From positions 45,872 to 109,871 of the forward strand of contig NZ_QUWK01000004.1 of NCBI RefSeq assembly GCF_003429665.1: 64,000 nucleotides of DNA, read 5' to 3'. A model generated the notes under the pieces. It made no database searches and had not been told where the DNA came from. It saw nothing but the letters and a program-made list of their open reading frames with translations. Positions 7,982-16,271 of this stretch are shown here, one piece after another. The position numbers and the translations under genes were made by a program. Within the stretch, counting starts at the first letter, position 1, and every line of letters starts with the position of its first letter. The DNA comes from Sphaerochaeta halotolerans (GTDB taxonomy: Bacteria; Spirochaetota; Spirochaetia; Sphaerochaetales; Sphaerochaetaceae).

Positions 7982-8731
7982 ATGAAAGAGAGCATGCGTA
8001 TCGGAGTATATGGAATGGGACGATTTGGTTCCTTCTGGGCAAAGGAATTAGCTGATCATGGGTTCGAGGTAATCGCCTACAGCAGACGAAATAAAAACGT
8101 TCCCCCAGGGGTTCGCCCCGGAACAGAGGAAGAAGTCCTTACCACTTCAGCCCTGTTTTTCTGTGTCTCAATCAGCTCCTTTAGGGACGTACTTGCACGT
8201 ACTTCTGGAAGCATCGGGAAGGACACGGTAGTAATGGACACCTGCTCGGTTAAACTGTATCCGGCCAAAGTCATGCGAGAGTTGCTTCCTTCCTCCGTAC
8301 AGAGTATTGCAACCCATCCAATGTTTGGTCCTGACTCGGGAAGGGACGGGGTTTCGGGACTTCCTTTGGTGATCTGTCCGGTCAATTGCAAGCAGGAGAT
8401 ACTCTCCTGGTGGGCTCATGAATTTGCTCGCTGGGGTCTCGATGTAATACGTATGAGTTGCGACCAGCACGACCGTGAGGCGGCTTGGTCACAAGGGATT
8501 ACCCACTTTGTAGGGCGAACGCTCTCTGAACTTTCCCTTGGCGATACCAAACTGGCGACCAAGGGATATAAGTCTCTCATGAGTGTGGTAGAACAGACTT
8601 GCAATGACCCCATACAACTATTCTATGATCTGCAACGCTACAATCCGTATGCAAGGGATATGCGCATGGAGCTCAAGGGAGCACTCGATACGGTCATGGA
8701 TGTCCTGAAAAAGCAGGAGGAATGTGAGTGA
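7982..8731 (+). CDS. Prephenate/arogenate dehydrogenase-like protein (TyrA family)
   Basis: 249 residues. A Rossmann motif GVYGMGRFGSFWAKEL near the N-terminus binds NAD(P). It is followed by the TyrA features DTCSVKLYPAKVMRELLP and THPMFGPDSG, the latter matching the conserved HPMFGP motif of prephenate dehydrogenases. The helical dimerisation region that follows is short but present (HDREAAWSQGITHFVGRTL). It likely makes the last oxidative step before tyrosine. ATG 7982 is chosen because the -10 box is 7 nt upstream; MRIGVYG at 7994 is a possible internal alternative. The stop overlaps the GTG of mtaB. Confidence 0.85.
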   Translation: MKESMRIGVYGMGRFGSFWAKELADHGFEVIAYSRRNKNVPPGVRPGTEEEVLTTSALFFCVSISSFRDVLARTSGSIGKDTVVMDTCSVKLYPAKVMRELLPSSVQSIATHPMFGPDSGRDGVSGLPLVICPVNCKQEILSWWAHEFARWGLDVIRMSCDQHDREAAWSQGITHFVGRTLSELSLGDTKLATKGYKSLMSVVEQTCNDPIQLFYDLQRYNPYARDMRMELKGALDTVMDVLKKQEECE

Positions 8732-10047
8732 ATGTGTGTGTATATACCTTGGGATGTCGGCTGAACCAGTGCGAGAGTGAAGCTATTGCCGATTCTTTTT
8801 CCAAGGAAGGGTTCACTGTGGTAAGCGAGGACCAGGGTGCTGATTTGTATATTGTCAATACGTGTACGGTTACCAGCAAGGCAGAGCAGAAAGCGAGAAG
8901 GATGATCCGGAAGTTTGCCAAGACTGCTCCTACCCTTGCAACAGGTTGTTATGCCCAGGTCAATGAAGAGGAACTGAAAGCACTCAGTGACCAGGTCACT
9001 GTGGTGCCCTTGGAAAAGAAAGCGCATCTTCTCCAGCTTGCAAAGCATCTGAAGGCATCCCTGGTTTCTGGCATGAGCATGCGTGAAGGGTGTCTTTCCT
9101 TCAGTGATGGAAAGGCTTCTGTCTTTGACTATGATGCTGCTTCTTTCTCCTACCATAGTAGAGCATATCTGAAGATTCAGGATGGGTGTGACAATAGCTG
9201 TGCGTATTGCCGCGTGCATATTGCACGAGGCAAGGCAATTAGTCTTGATCCCAATCTTGTCATCGAGCGAGTTTTGGCACTCGAGGAGGCAGGATTCCAG
9301 GAGATCATGCTAACCGGTGTGAATCTCACCATGTATGACCACCAGAGGGATGGATTGGGTGGATTGCTTGAAACGTTGCTCTCAGTGCTTTCTGCTGATG
9401 TCAGGCTTCGTCTCAGTTCGATGGAACCCGATCACATTGATGAACGTCTGTTGCAAGCCTTGCGGGATTCACGGATGCAACCGCACTTCCACATACCGGT
9501 GCAAAGTGGGAGCGACCGGGTTCTGCAGCTTGTAGATAGACACTATACCATCGGGGAACTAGCAGCAATTCTGGGCCAACTCAAACAGGTGAAGAATGAC
9601 CCATTCCTGGCGGCCGATATTATTACAGGTCTTCCTGGGGAGACAGAAGCGGATTTTGAGGAAACGAAGCAGTTCATTCTCAGCCAAGGGTTCTCAATGC
9701 TGCATGTCTTTCCCTTCTCACCCCGACCCGATACCCCGCTTTATCATGCAAAACACCGAGTGCCAGAAAAGATTCGTGATGAGCGGGCCCTTGAACTGAG
9801 AAAACTCTCAAAGCAGTTGCACGATACATACAAAATGCGGCAACTGGGTAAAGAGAGTGAGGTAATCCTCCAGAACAGGAAAGGGGGCTATTGGTATGGC
9901 TTGAGCGGGAACTATCTGGAAGTGAAAGTAATTGATGCTCCTCCCTTTGCAAGGGAAGGGATGTTGGTAAAGGGTCGCTTTAGTGACAAGCTACCCAACG
10001 TTGGAAAGATGGAGTTCATTTCCTATGAAACGGCTATTCACGACTGA
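8728..10047 (+). CDS. mtaB: tRNA (t6A37) methylthiotransferase MtaB
   Basis: 439 residues with the three-domain layout of methylthiotransferases. The N-terminal UPF0004 domain has cysteines at residues 4, 10 and 15 (YTLGCRLNQCESE), plus TCTVT and ATGCYAQ. The radical-SAM cluster motif CDNSCAYC is near residue 154. The TRAM-like C-terminal domain ends the protein. MtaB adds a methylthio group to t6A at position 37 of ANN-decoding tRNAs. The GTG start overlaps the tyrA stop codon (GTGA). The 3' end overlaps the acetyltransferase by 23 nt. Confidence 0.93.
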   Translation: MNVCVYTLGCRLNQCESEAIADSFSKEGFTVVSEDQGADLYIVNTCTVTSKAEQKARRMIRKFAKTAPTLATGCYAQVNEEELKALSDQVTVVPLEKKAHLLQLAKHLKASLVSGMSMREGCLSFSDGKASVFDYDAASFSYHSRAYLKIQDGCDNSCAYCRVHIARGKAISLDPNLVIERVLALEEAGFQEIMLTGVNLTMYDHQRDGLGGLLETLLSVLSADVRLRLSSMEPDHIDERLLQALRDSRMQPHFHIPVQSGSDRVLQLVDRHYTIGELAAILGQLKQVKNDPFLAADIITGLPGETEADFEETKQFILSQGFSMLHVFPFSPRPDTPLYHAKHRVPEKIRDERALELRKLSKQLHDTYKMRQLGKESEVILQNRKGGYWYGLSGNYLEVKVIDAPPFAREGMLVKGRFSDKLPNVGKMEFISYETAIHD

Positions 10048-10594
10048 ACGTCTTGATGCATATATCATCTCGAGCTCACTGGCAGGACCCTACCTTGCAT
10101 ATGAGAAGAGAAACCGGGAGTTGTTTCGTCCCTACTCAATTCCCCAAAAGGAGAGCTACTACACCCTAGGCTCGTTTCAAAATGTCTCGGACCGTCAGTA
10201 CGCCCTCTATGAAGAACACAGAATGCTTCCCTTGCTTTTTTTTGCGAAGGATACACGAAAGCATGTCATAGCCCTGGTGAGTTTGAATCAATTGGTATGG
10301 GGGCCCTTTCGCTCAGGGAAGCTTAGCTATAGTGTGGATGGGGACAAACTGCGCCAAGGATATGGTTCAGAAGCGGTATTGGGTGTCATTGCTTACGCAT
10401 TTGAACAACTTGGAGTGCATCGTATCGAGGCACATATTCAGAAGGAAAACAGTGCCAGTCTCGCTTTTGCAGAGCATCTGGGATTCCAAGTTGAGGGGAC
10501 GGCAAAAGGATATCTGTACAGGGATGGAGCATGGATAGACCATCTACGTCTGTCCCTGCTTAACGATGAATTGGATATTCGCTCCCTCAGCTAG
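10025..10594 (+). CDS. GNAT-family N-acetyltransferase, RimJ/RimL-like
   Basis: 189 residues. The N-terminus TTERLDAY, the acetyl-CoA loop KLRQGYGSEAV (Q/RxxGxG/A pattern) and the HRIEAHIQKENSASLAFAEHLGF motif place it in the RimJ/RimL-type GNAT group. Members acetylate ribosomal protein N-termini, antibiotics or small molecules; the substrate is unknown. ATG 10025 has GGAG 10 nt upstream inside mtaB. The 3' end overlaps the convergent cysE by 8 nt. Confidence 0.85.
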   Translation: MKRLFTTERLDAYIISSSLAGPYLAYEKRNRELFRPYSIPQKESYYTLGSFQNVSDRQYALYEEHRMLPLLFFAKDTRKHVIALVSLNQLVWGPFRSGKLSYSVDGDKLRQGYGSEAVLGVIAYAFEQLGVHRIEAHIQKENSASLAFAEHLGFQVEGTAKGYLYRDGAWIDHLRLSLLNDELDIRSLS

Positions 10595-11507
10595 GGCGAT
10601 TTCTGAGTTCCCTCACTGTAATCTTGGGTTCCTGGATAGTGACCATTGTATTGGGGGCAACAGACTCCTTGATCCATACGTTGGATCCTATCACTGCATT
10701 CTTCCCAATCGTTATATCCCCCAGGATGGTTGCATTGGAATAGATGGTGACATTGTCCTCAATCGAGGGGTGTCTTTTAGCGCCCCTGATCAAGCTGCCG
10801 CAGGCGTCCTTGGGAAAGCTCAATGCCCCCAGGGTAACTCCTTGGTAGAGCTTTACATTATTGCCAATGACCGTGGTCTCCCCGATTACCACACCAGTGC
10901 CGTGGTCGATGAAGAACGAAGCTCCAATCTCTGCACCGGGGTGGATGTCAATGCCGGTTTCCTTGTGTGCATACTCATTGAACATGCGAGGGATCAAGGG
11001 GACATCCATTTTGAACAGTTCATGTGCAATACGGTGGATGGTGAGTGTCTTGATGCATGGGTAGGAGAGGATGACCTCCCTGATATTTCTTGCTGCGGGA
11101 TCGCCATCGAAGGCTGCCTTTGCATCCATCTTTAGTTTTATACGAATTTCCGGCAACAATGCACACAGTTGCCCGATCGCAGTATCGGCCTTCTTATGTG
11201 CATCACATTCATCAAGAGATGGGTCGTCGTATCGAAACGCAAGTAACAACTGGCTCTTCAGCTGTGAACATACATCCTGCATCTGTGCTCTCAGGATTTC
11301 TTGTAGCCCGAGTTCAGCGCGGTCACGTCCACAGCGGCCAGGGAACATCAGTTCAAGAAACTCGTTGGAAATTTCTCCGATGGAAAGCATCTGTGGTAGT
11401 GGTTTCAAGCCATGAAAATTGGCATCTCCAGCGACACGGTCGAAGGTCCTGTAGAATGCCTCTATATAGGATGAAGCATCAAATTGTTGGTCTTTGCACT
11501 GTTCCAT
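10587..11507 (-). CDS. cysE: Serine O-acetyltransferase
   Basis: 306 residues, longer than EpsC-type enzymes, with an N-terminal helical domain of about 150 residues. The left-handed beta-helix follows, with motifs DIHPGAEIGASFFIDHGTG, VVIGETTVIG, LYQGVTLGA and KRHPSIEDNV. The DHGTG segment supplies the catalytic His and Asp region. It makes O-acetylserine, the precursor of cysteine. The start MEQCKD at 11507 lies 28 nt after the bioY stop with only a weak ribosome site; an upstream in-frame ATG at 11603 would overlap bioY. It is downstream of bioY on the same strand, so it may depend on the BirA-controlled promoter. Confidence 0.92.
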   Translation of the reverse strand: MEQCKDQQFDASSYIEAFYRTFDRVAGDANFHGLKPLPQMLSIGEISNEFLELMFPGRCGRDRAELGLQEILRAQMQDVCSQLKSQLLLAFRYDDPSLDECDAHKKADTAIGQLCALLPEIRIKLKMDAKAAFDGDPAARNIREVILSYPCIKTLTIHRIAHELFKMDVPLIPRMFNEYAHKETGIDIHPGAEIGASFFIDHGTGVVIGETTVIGNNVKLYQGVTLGALSFPKDACGSLIRGAKRHPSIEDNVTIYSNATILGDITIGKNAVIGSNVWIKESVAPNTMVTIQEPKITVRELRNRPS

Positions 11508-11535
11508 ACGCCTACCATACGGCTCTTGCAGACTT

Positions 11536-12090
11536 TTATGCAAGCACTTGGCCGAGAAACTGATCAATCCTTGTATGCAATGTTCCAGCAAGATGTGTCG
11601 CAATAGCCAGTTTTAGCAAGTCTCCAATGATAAAGGGGAGCATGCCTGCCTGCAGTGCTACCTTCCAGGAGAGATTCCCAACAAGTTTTAGGTAGGGAAC
11701 TCCTGCAAGGTAGATTATCATGGTGGCCCCGAGTCCAAAGATGATGCACAGCAGACGGTACCTCCCTGGATGTTCTTCTTTGTTGCGATACCTACCTGCA
11801 AGACCTGCAAGGAATGCAGCAGGAAGCAAGCCGAAGAGAAACCCTCCCGTGGGGCCTAACAAGATTCCCAGGCCTCCACCACTACTGAATACAGGCAGCC
11901 CGATAGCGCCCAACAACAAATAGATTGCCGTGCTGGCCATCCCCACAGCCGGTCCTCCCAGGAATCCCGCGAGCAGGACAAAGAGCGTCTGCAGTGTGAT
12001 GGGTACAGGAGGAAGCGGAAACCTGAGATAGGCTCCAACGATGATCAAGGCACTAAAGAGAGAGGTGAGCAGTAATCGTCTTTGTTGCAT
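11536..12090 (-). CDS. bioY: Biotin transporter substrate-binding component BioY
   Basis: 184 residues, about six hydrophobic segments. Family motifs are PVPITLQTLFVLLAG near the N-terminus, and a glycine-rich loop GPTGGFLFGLLPAAFLAG in the middle. BioY is the S-component of a biotin ECF importer and can work alone or with a shared energy module; no bioM/bioN is nearby. The ATG at 12090 lies 6 nt after a -10 box, with no ribosome site (predicted leaderless). A longer frame to 12144 would run through the promoter. Divergent from birA with a shared candidate operator. Confidence 0.93.
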   Translation of the reverse strand: MQQRRLLLTSLFSALIIVGAYLRFPLPPVPITLQTLFVLLAGFLGGPAVGMASTAIYLLLGAIGLPVFSSGGGLGILLGPTGGFLFGLLPAAFLAGLAGRYRNKEEHPGRYRLLCIIFGLGATMIIYLAGVPYLKLVGNLSWKVALQAGMLPFIIGDLLKLAIATHLAGTLHTRIDQFLGQVLA

Positions 12091-12096
12091 GGGTGG

Positions 12097-12126
12097 AGCA
12101 TACCACGGCTCGGTTTTAATTGTAAA
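12097..12126 (-). promoter_or_regulatory. bioY promoter (predicted leaderless)
   Basis: On the minus strand TTTACA (12126-12121), 18 bp, TATGCT (12102-12097), then 6 nt to the ATG. Confidence 0.65.
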
Positions 12127-12146
12127 CAGAAGATAGGTTGACAATT
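12118..12146. promoter_or_regulatory. Candidate BirA operator between bioY and birA
   Basis: AATTGTAAACA, 7 nt, GGTTGACAATT form an inverted repeat whose half-sites match the known BirA half-site TTGTAAACC at most positions. It covers the -35 boxes of both divergent promoters. The published spacer between half-sites is about 14-16 nt, so 7 nt here is unusual. Confidence 0.6.
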
Positions 12147-12166
12147 GGGGAGCAGCACACTACCAT
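12138..12166 (+). promoter_or_regulatory. birA promoter (predicted leaderless)
   Basis: TTGACA (12138-12143), 17 bp, TACCAT (12161-12166), then 7 nt to ATG 12174 with no Shine-Dalgarno. Confidence 0.65.
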
Positions 12167-12173
12167 CGGTCGC

Positions 12174-13136
12174 ATGAATCATGCACAAACGTTGCTTAAG
12201 ATACTTTCTGCCAATCGGTCTTGTTATCACAGTGGACAACAGCTTGCTGGTGAGATGGGGGTGAGTCGTACGGCTGTTTGGAAAGCCATGGAGACCTTGC
12301 GTAACCAAGGCCATAGCATCGAGGGAATTCCCAATCGGGGATATCGCCTGCTTACTTCCACTCTTCTCTATTCAAAAGAACGTTTGGAATCCCTGTTGCC
12401 ATCCTGGGAACTCCATCTGTTTGATTCAATCGATTCAACCAACCGGTATGCAAAGTCTCTGGAATCCAAGAAAGCCCTGGTGCTTGCGTGTCATCAGAGC
12501 GAGGGGAGGGGAAGGCTCTCAAGGAGTTTTTACAGCCCACAGGGAGGCCTGTATCTCAGTCTGTTGTTCCCTGCTACCTTCCCCCTCTCTGATGCTTCTC
12601 TGATCACCAGTGCTGCTGCGGTAGCTGTCAGCGAAGCAATCGAGGAGAAGTGTGGAAAATATTGCAGAATCAAATGGGTAAACGACCTGTTTTATGAGAA
12701 CCGAAAAGTCTGTGGTATCCTTACAGAAGGTGTGTTGGGCGTGGAAAGTGGTCGCCTTACTGCAGTGGTTGTCGGTATCGGTCTCAATCTTTTCACCAAG
12801 CGGGAATCATTCCAAGGTTCGCTCAAGACAATTGCCACCTCGCTCTACGATGGACAGGACTCCCTTCCTTCTGATTTCTCTGTGGATGACCTTGTAGCGT
12901 GTATCGTACAAACGTTGGAAGCTTCTCTGGATACCTTGGGGGAGCGTTCCTTCCTTGCTGCCTACAGAGAAAGGTCCCTTGTGCTCGGTCATGAGGTACG
13001 TGTACTCTCTGGTGCTGCTGAGTATGTGGCAAAAGCAGTTGCAATCGATGATGAAGCCCATCTGGTGGTTGAGGATGCCTTTGGGCATCAGAGGGTTCTC
13101 TCCAGTGGGGAAGTCAGTATCCACCTTGAAGTCTGA
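12174..13136 (+). CDS. birA: Bifunctional biotin protein ligase / biotin operon repressor
   Basis: 320 residues. The N-terminal winged helix-turn-helix (SGQQLAGEMGVSRTAVWKAMETL, then EGIPNRGYRLL) shows that this is the regulatory class II ligase. The catalytic domain has the biotinyl-AMP loop GRGRLSRSF near residues 108-116 and KWVNDL near residue 170, followed by a C-terminal SH3-like domain. It makes biotinyl-AMP, biotinylates carrier proteins and, when carriers are saturated, represses biotin genes. The candidate operator upstream would allow control of bioY and of birA itself. Confidence 0.93.
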   Translation: MNHAQTLLKILSANRSCYHSGQQLAGEMGVSRTAVWKAMETLRNQGHSIEGIPNRGYRLLTSTLLYSKERLESLLPSWELHLFDSIDSTNRYAKSLESKKALVLACHQSEGRGRLSRSFYSPQGGLYLSLLFPATFPLSDASLITSAAAVAVSEAIEEKCGKYCRIKWVNDLFYENRKVCGILTEGVLGVESGRLTAVVVGIGLNLFTKRESFQGSLKTIATSLYDGQDSLPSDFSVDDLVACIVQTLEASLDTLGERSFLAAYRERSLVLGHEVRVLSGAAEYVAKAVAIDDEAHLVVEDAFGHQRVLSSGEVSIHLEV

Positions 13137-13155
13137 CTTTGGTTTGTTGTATAGT
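13126..13155 (+). promoter_or_regulatory. argS promoter
   Basis: TTGAAG (13126-13131), 18 bp, TATAGT (13150-13155). The -35 lies in the last codons of birA. The leader to ATG 13179 is about 17 nt and carries AAGGA at 13166-13170. Confidence 0.6.
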
Positions 13156-13178
13156 CATGAGCTACAAGGAATGAAATA

Positions 13179-14945
13179 ATGCTAGAAGCGGTACGTGAAA
13201 CTTGGAAGAATCTTATAGAACAGCAATTGCACCTCTATGCTACAGAGGTGTTGGGAGATGTGCCCGAGTTGCCAGCCTTGGCAGTACAGAGCCCTCCGAA
13301 ACCTGAGCTTGGCGATCTTGCTTTCCCTCTCTTTGCCTATGCAAAGGTATTGCGGACAGCTCCTCCCAAGCTGGCATCTGAACTCAAAACCCGAATTGAA
13401 AAGCTTGATGATCGTCCCTCTGGAGAGATTCTCTTGAGTGGTCCCTACTTGAATGTCCGTATCGACATGGGGGGTGTTGCAACTGCTCTCTCTTCTCGTA
13501 TCGCACAAGAGAAGGAGCACTATGGCAGCAGTGATGCGCTCAAGGGCAAGAAGGTCACCATTGAATTCAGCTGTCCCAATACCAACAAGCCCCTTCATCT
13601 GGGGCATATGCGCAATGACAGTCTTGGAGAAAGTGTAGCAGCCATCCTGAAAGCCAATGGTGCTGAGGTTCGTAAGGTAAATCTCATCAATAATCGTGGG
13701 GTACATATCTGCAAGTCAATGCTTGCATACCAAAAGTTTGGGAACGGAGAAACCCCCGAGTCCAGCGGGATAAAGGGTGACCATCTGGTCGGCAAGTACT
13801 ATGTCAAGTTTGCCGATTGGGCAAAAGAGGACCCCACCGCTGAGCAACAAGCCCAGGAGATGTTGCAGAAGTGGGAGAGGGGAGACCAGGAGGTGATGGC
13901 GCTTTGGGAGAAGATGAACGGATGGACACTCCAAGGCCTTGCTGAAAGCTATGAGAAGATGGGAATCAGTTTTGATGCCTATTACTATGAGTCTGAGACG
14001 TACAAATACGGTAAGGATGAGATTCTCAAGGGACTTGAGAAAGGAGTCTTCTACCAGGAAGAGGATGGGTCGGTCTGGGTGGATCTTGAACCGATCAAGC
14101 TGGATAAAAAGGTCCTCCTCAGAAAGGACGGAACCAGCTTGTACATGACCCAGGATGTGGGCACAGCAATCATGCGTCACAAGGATTGGCCCTTTGATTC
14201 CTTGATCTACGTTGTGGCCAGTGAGCAACGATACCACTTCATGGTGCTCTTTTATGTGTTGCAGCTACTGGGGTACTCCTGGGCAGATGACTTGCGCCAC
14301 CTTTCCTACGGAATGGTGAACCTACCCGACGGAAAGATGAAAAGCCGTGAGGGAACAGTCGTTGATGCTGATGAGCTGGTGGATACCCTCACCTCGCTTG
14401 CACGCAACGAGATTCGTGCGAAAGAGCGTGAGGAACTTGTTGATGATGTGGAAAAGACCAGCAGTGCCATTGCCCTCGGTGCATTGAACTACTACCTGCT
14501 GCAAGTTTCCCCGACCAAGGATATGATTTTCAATCCGGCCGAATCGATCTCCTTCAACGGCAATACCGGTCCCTACCTTCAGTATATGGGAGCAAGAATC
14601 TCCAGCATGCTCAGGAAGTACCAGGATGATGAATATGCCGATTGTCATGCAATGGAATTCGACGGCAGTTTGTTGACCCTTCCTGACGAGCGGGAACTTA
14701 TCAAACAGCTTGCGCGCTATGGGGAGGTGGTTGAGAGGGCAGGTAGTGCCTATGATCCTTCGGTTGTCTGCAGTTATCTCTATGACATCTCGAAGCTTTT
14801 CAGTCGTTGGTATCACGACAATCCAGTTTTAAAGGCTTCCTCAAGGCCCTTGGTTCGTTCCCGTATTGAGCTGGTAAGCATGGTCTTGCAGGTAATCAAG
14901 AACGCATTCAGCCTAATTGGGGTTCCCTTCCTCTCCTCCATGTGA
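13179..14945 (+). CDS. argS: Arginyl-tRNA synthetase
   Basis: 588 residues. The N-terminal Add1 domain is followed by the class I signature HLGHMRND (FSCPNTNKPLHLGH). MVNLPDGKMKSREGT stands for the KMSKS loop, and the helical DALR anticodon-binding domain closes the protein. It charges tRNA-Arg. AAGGA lies 8 nt before the ATG. The gene ends 2 nt from the convergent tetR stop, and I see no terminator between them. Confidence 0.95.
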   Translation: MLEAVRETWKNLIEQQLHLYATEVLGDVPELPALAVQSPPKPELGDLAFPLFAYAKVLRTAPPKLASELKTRIEKLDDRPSGEILLSGPYLNVRIDMGGVATALSSRIAQEKEHYGSSDALKGKKVTIEFSCPNTNKPLHLGHMRNDSLGESVAAILKANGAEVRKVNLINNRGVHICKSMLAYQKFGNGETPESSGIKGDHLVGKYYVKFADWAKEDPTAEQQAQEMLQKWERGDQEVMALWEKMNGWTLQGLAESYEKMGISFDAYYYESETYKYGKDEILKGLEKGVFYQEEDGSVWVDLEPIKLDKKVLLRKDGTSLYMTQDVGTAIMRHKDWPFDSLIYVVASEQRYHFMVLFYVLQLLGYSWADDLRHLSYGMVNLPDGKMKSREGTVVDADELVDTLTSLARNEIRAKEREELVDDVEKTSSAIALGALNYYLLQVSPTKDMIFNPAESISFNGNTGPYLQYMGARISSMLRKYQDDEYADCHAMEFDGSLLTLPDERELIKQLARYGEVVERAGSAYDPSVVCSYLYDISKLFSRWYHDNPVLKASSRPLVRSRIELVSMVLQVIKNAFSLIGVPFLSSM

Positions 14946-14947
14946 TG

Positions 14948-15523
14948 TCACTGTATGCTGTAGAGTGAGCAGAAACGGTTGATGAATCGCTCTTCTTCCC
15001 ATTCGATGTCAGGATCGTCGTCCAGAAGTATCCTGTAAAGGAAACGCTGGACGACGCTGCTGAAACTCTGGATTGCAAGATCCAAATCCTCTATATCCAA
15101 GCGACCACTGTTGCTCAGGCTCTCCAAGAGAATGCTGCTCTGGCCGATGAGCATCTCGTCCAGTGTCCGTTTGATGCTTGCGGCTTCCTTGTGGGTAAGC
15201 GCTTCACTCTCTATGATACGGTAGAAGGACCGCATTACCTCATCTTCATACATATGGTGCCAGTGTGCCATGGCCCTATTCAGCACCTCGCTCGCACTCC
15301 CGTCCAGACTGATGGTACCTTTCTGTTTGTAGGCGAGTGTATTGCAGTAGGAAAAGAGTTCGGAAACCAATGCCTCCCTACTCTGGAAATGGTGGAAGAT
15401 TGCAGCCTTGCTGATGTTGTTCTGCTTTGCAAGCAAGCTGAGAGAGACTGCATCCAAGCCTAACTGAGACCCCAGGTTTAAGAGGGATAAGATAAGTTGT
15501 TGTTTCATAGTAGTAGTATGCAT
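14948..15523 (-). CDS. TetR-family transcriptional regulator
   Basis: 191 residues from ATG 15523 (186 if the second ATG at 15508 is used). The DNA-binding region LSLLAKQNNISKAAIFHHFQSREALVSEL is the TetR helix-turn-helix. The C-terminal ligand domain is divergent and gives no hint of the effector. Neither start has a ribosome site; the first lies 5 nt after a -10 box. Dyads at the promoter suggest autoregulation. No adjacent efflux or enzyme gene is an obvious target: argS and rplU flank it. Confidence 0.82.
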   Translation of the reverse strand: MHTTTMKQQLILSLLNLGSQLGLDAVSLSLLAKQNNISKAAIFHHFQSREALVSELFSYCNTLAYKQKGTISLDGSASEVLNRAMAHWHHMYEDEVMRSFYRIIESEALTHKEAASIKRTLDEMLIGQSSILLESLSNSGRLDIEDLDLAIQSFSSVVQRFLYRILLDDDPDIEWEEERFINRFCSLYSIQ

Positions 15524-15548
15524 ACTGAATACTAACCTATCGGTCGGT
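15515..15548. promoter_or_regulatory. Candidate TetR-family operators
   Basis: An imperfect dyad ACCTATCGGTCGGT at 15535-15548 lies in the -35/-10 spacer and resembles common TetR-family sites. A perfect 12-bp palindrome AGTATGCATACT at 15515-15526 lies over the start codon. Confidence 0.4.
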
Positions 15549-15558
15549 AATATTTCAA
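15529..15558 (-). promoter_or_regulatory. tetR promoter (predicted leaderless)
   Basis: On the minus strand TTGAAA (15558-15553), 18 bp, TAGTAT (15534-15529), then 5 nt to ATG 15523. Confidence 0.5.
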
Positions 15559-15601
15559 TGCCTTTTTCTTTGTTTTTCAATCAATTATGGCAAAAAAGTT
15601 G

Positions 15602-15630
15602 TTGCAACTGGTTCGTATATTTGGTATAAG
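15602..15630 (+). promoter_or_regulatory. Promoter of the rplU operon
   Basis: TTGCAA (15602-15607), 17 bp, TATAAG (15625-15630). The leader is about 30 nt and contains GAAGGA at 15651-15656. Confidence 0.65.
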
Positions 15631-15667
15631 AAACAAGCACAAATTAAATTGAAGGATGAATATCGAC

Positions 15668-15982
15668 ATGTACGCACTTGTAGAGATTCTCGGAAAGCAG
15701 TACAAGGCCGTCGAAGGTGAGACAGTCCAGGTTGATTATATCAGCCAGAATGAGGCCGGTTCCTCCCTTGAGTATGCCACCGTTCTTGCCGTTGTGGATG
15801 AGAACAATGCAACGTTTGGCACCCCCTATGTAGCAGATGCAGTTGTGAAAGCAACGCTCGTCGAGCATATTAAGGGTGACAAGATCAGAGTGTTCAAGAA
15901 AAAGCGCCGAAAGGGCTATACAAGAACCCAGGGGCACCGTCAGCGGTACTCCCTGATCACAATTGACAAGATCATTGCATAA
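15668..15982 (+). CDS. rplU: 50S ribosomal protein L21
   Basis: 104 residues beginning MYALVEILGKQYKAVEGE, with the C-terminal basic RNA-binding part KKKRRKGYTRTQGHRQRYS typical of L21. GAAGGA lies 11 nt upstream of ATG 15668. An in-frame ATG at 15656 abuts the ribosome site and would add four residues, so I prefer the later start. First gene of a seven-gene run with rpmA, obgE, nadD, yqeK, a lipoprotein and rsfS, mixing ribosome assembly with NAD synthesis. Confidence 0.95.
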   Translation: MYALVEILGKQYKAVEGETVQVDYISQNEAGSSLEYATVLAVVDENNATFGTPYVADAVVKATLVEHIKGDKIRVFKKKRRKGYTRTQGHRQRYSLITIDKIIA

Positions 15983-15994
15983 GGAGGGCGAAAG

Positions 15995-16246
15995 ATGGCA
16001 CATAAGAAAGGTGGCGGTAGTTCCCGCAATGGTCGCGACTCCAATGCCCAGAGACTGGGTGTGAAGCGCTTTGGTGGACAGTTGGTCAAGGCAGGTGAAA
16101 TCCTTGTTCGTCAGCATGGGACTAAGTTCCATCCTGGTGAGAATGTAGGCCTCGGTTCCGATTATACGTTGTTTGCTAAAGCTGAAGGTACCGTGCTGTT
16201 TCACAGTCGGAAGAACCGGAAGTACATCAGCATCGTAACTGAGTAA
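15995..16246 (+). CDS. rpmA: 50S ribosomal protein L27
   Basis: 83 residues starting [16 protein letters not shown], the canonical N-terminus that reaches the peptidyl-transferase centre. There is no N-terminal extension of the kind cleaved by the Prp protease in Firmicutes, and no prp gene sits between rplU and rpmA. GGAGG at 15982-15986 precedes the start. Confidence 0.97.
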   Translation: MAHKKGGGSSRNGRDSNAQRLGVKRFGGQLVKAGEILVRQHGTKFHPGENVGLGSDYTLFAKAEGTVLFHSRKNRKYISIVTE

Positions 16247-16271
16247 GTAAAAAGTAGAAGAAAACGAGATA

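Noticed and set aside
13157..13174. Five-codon ORF (ATGAGC...TGA) ahead of argS, possible leader peptide
   Set aside because: Its ATG is only 2 nt downstream of the -10 box, before the expected transcription start, so it would not be on the mRNA.
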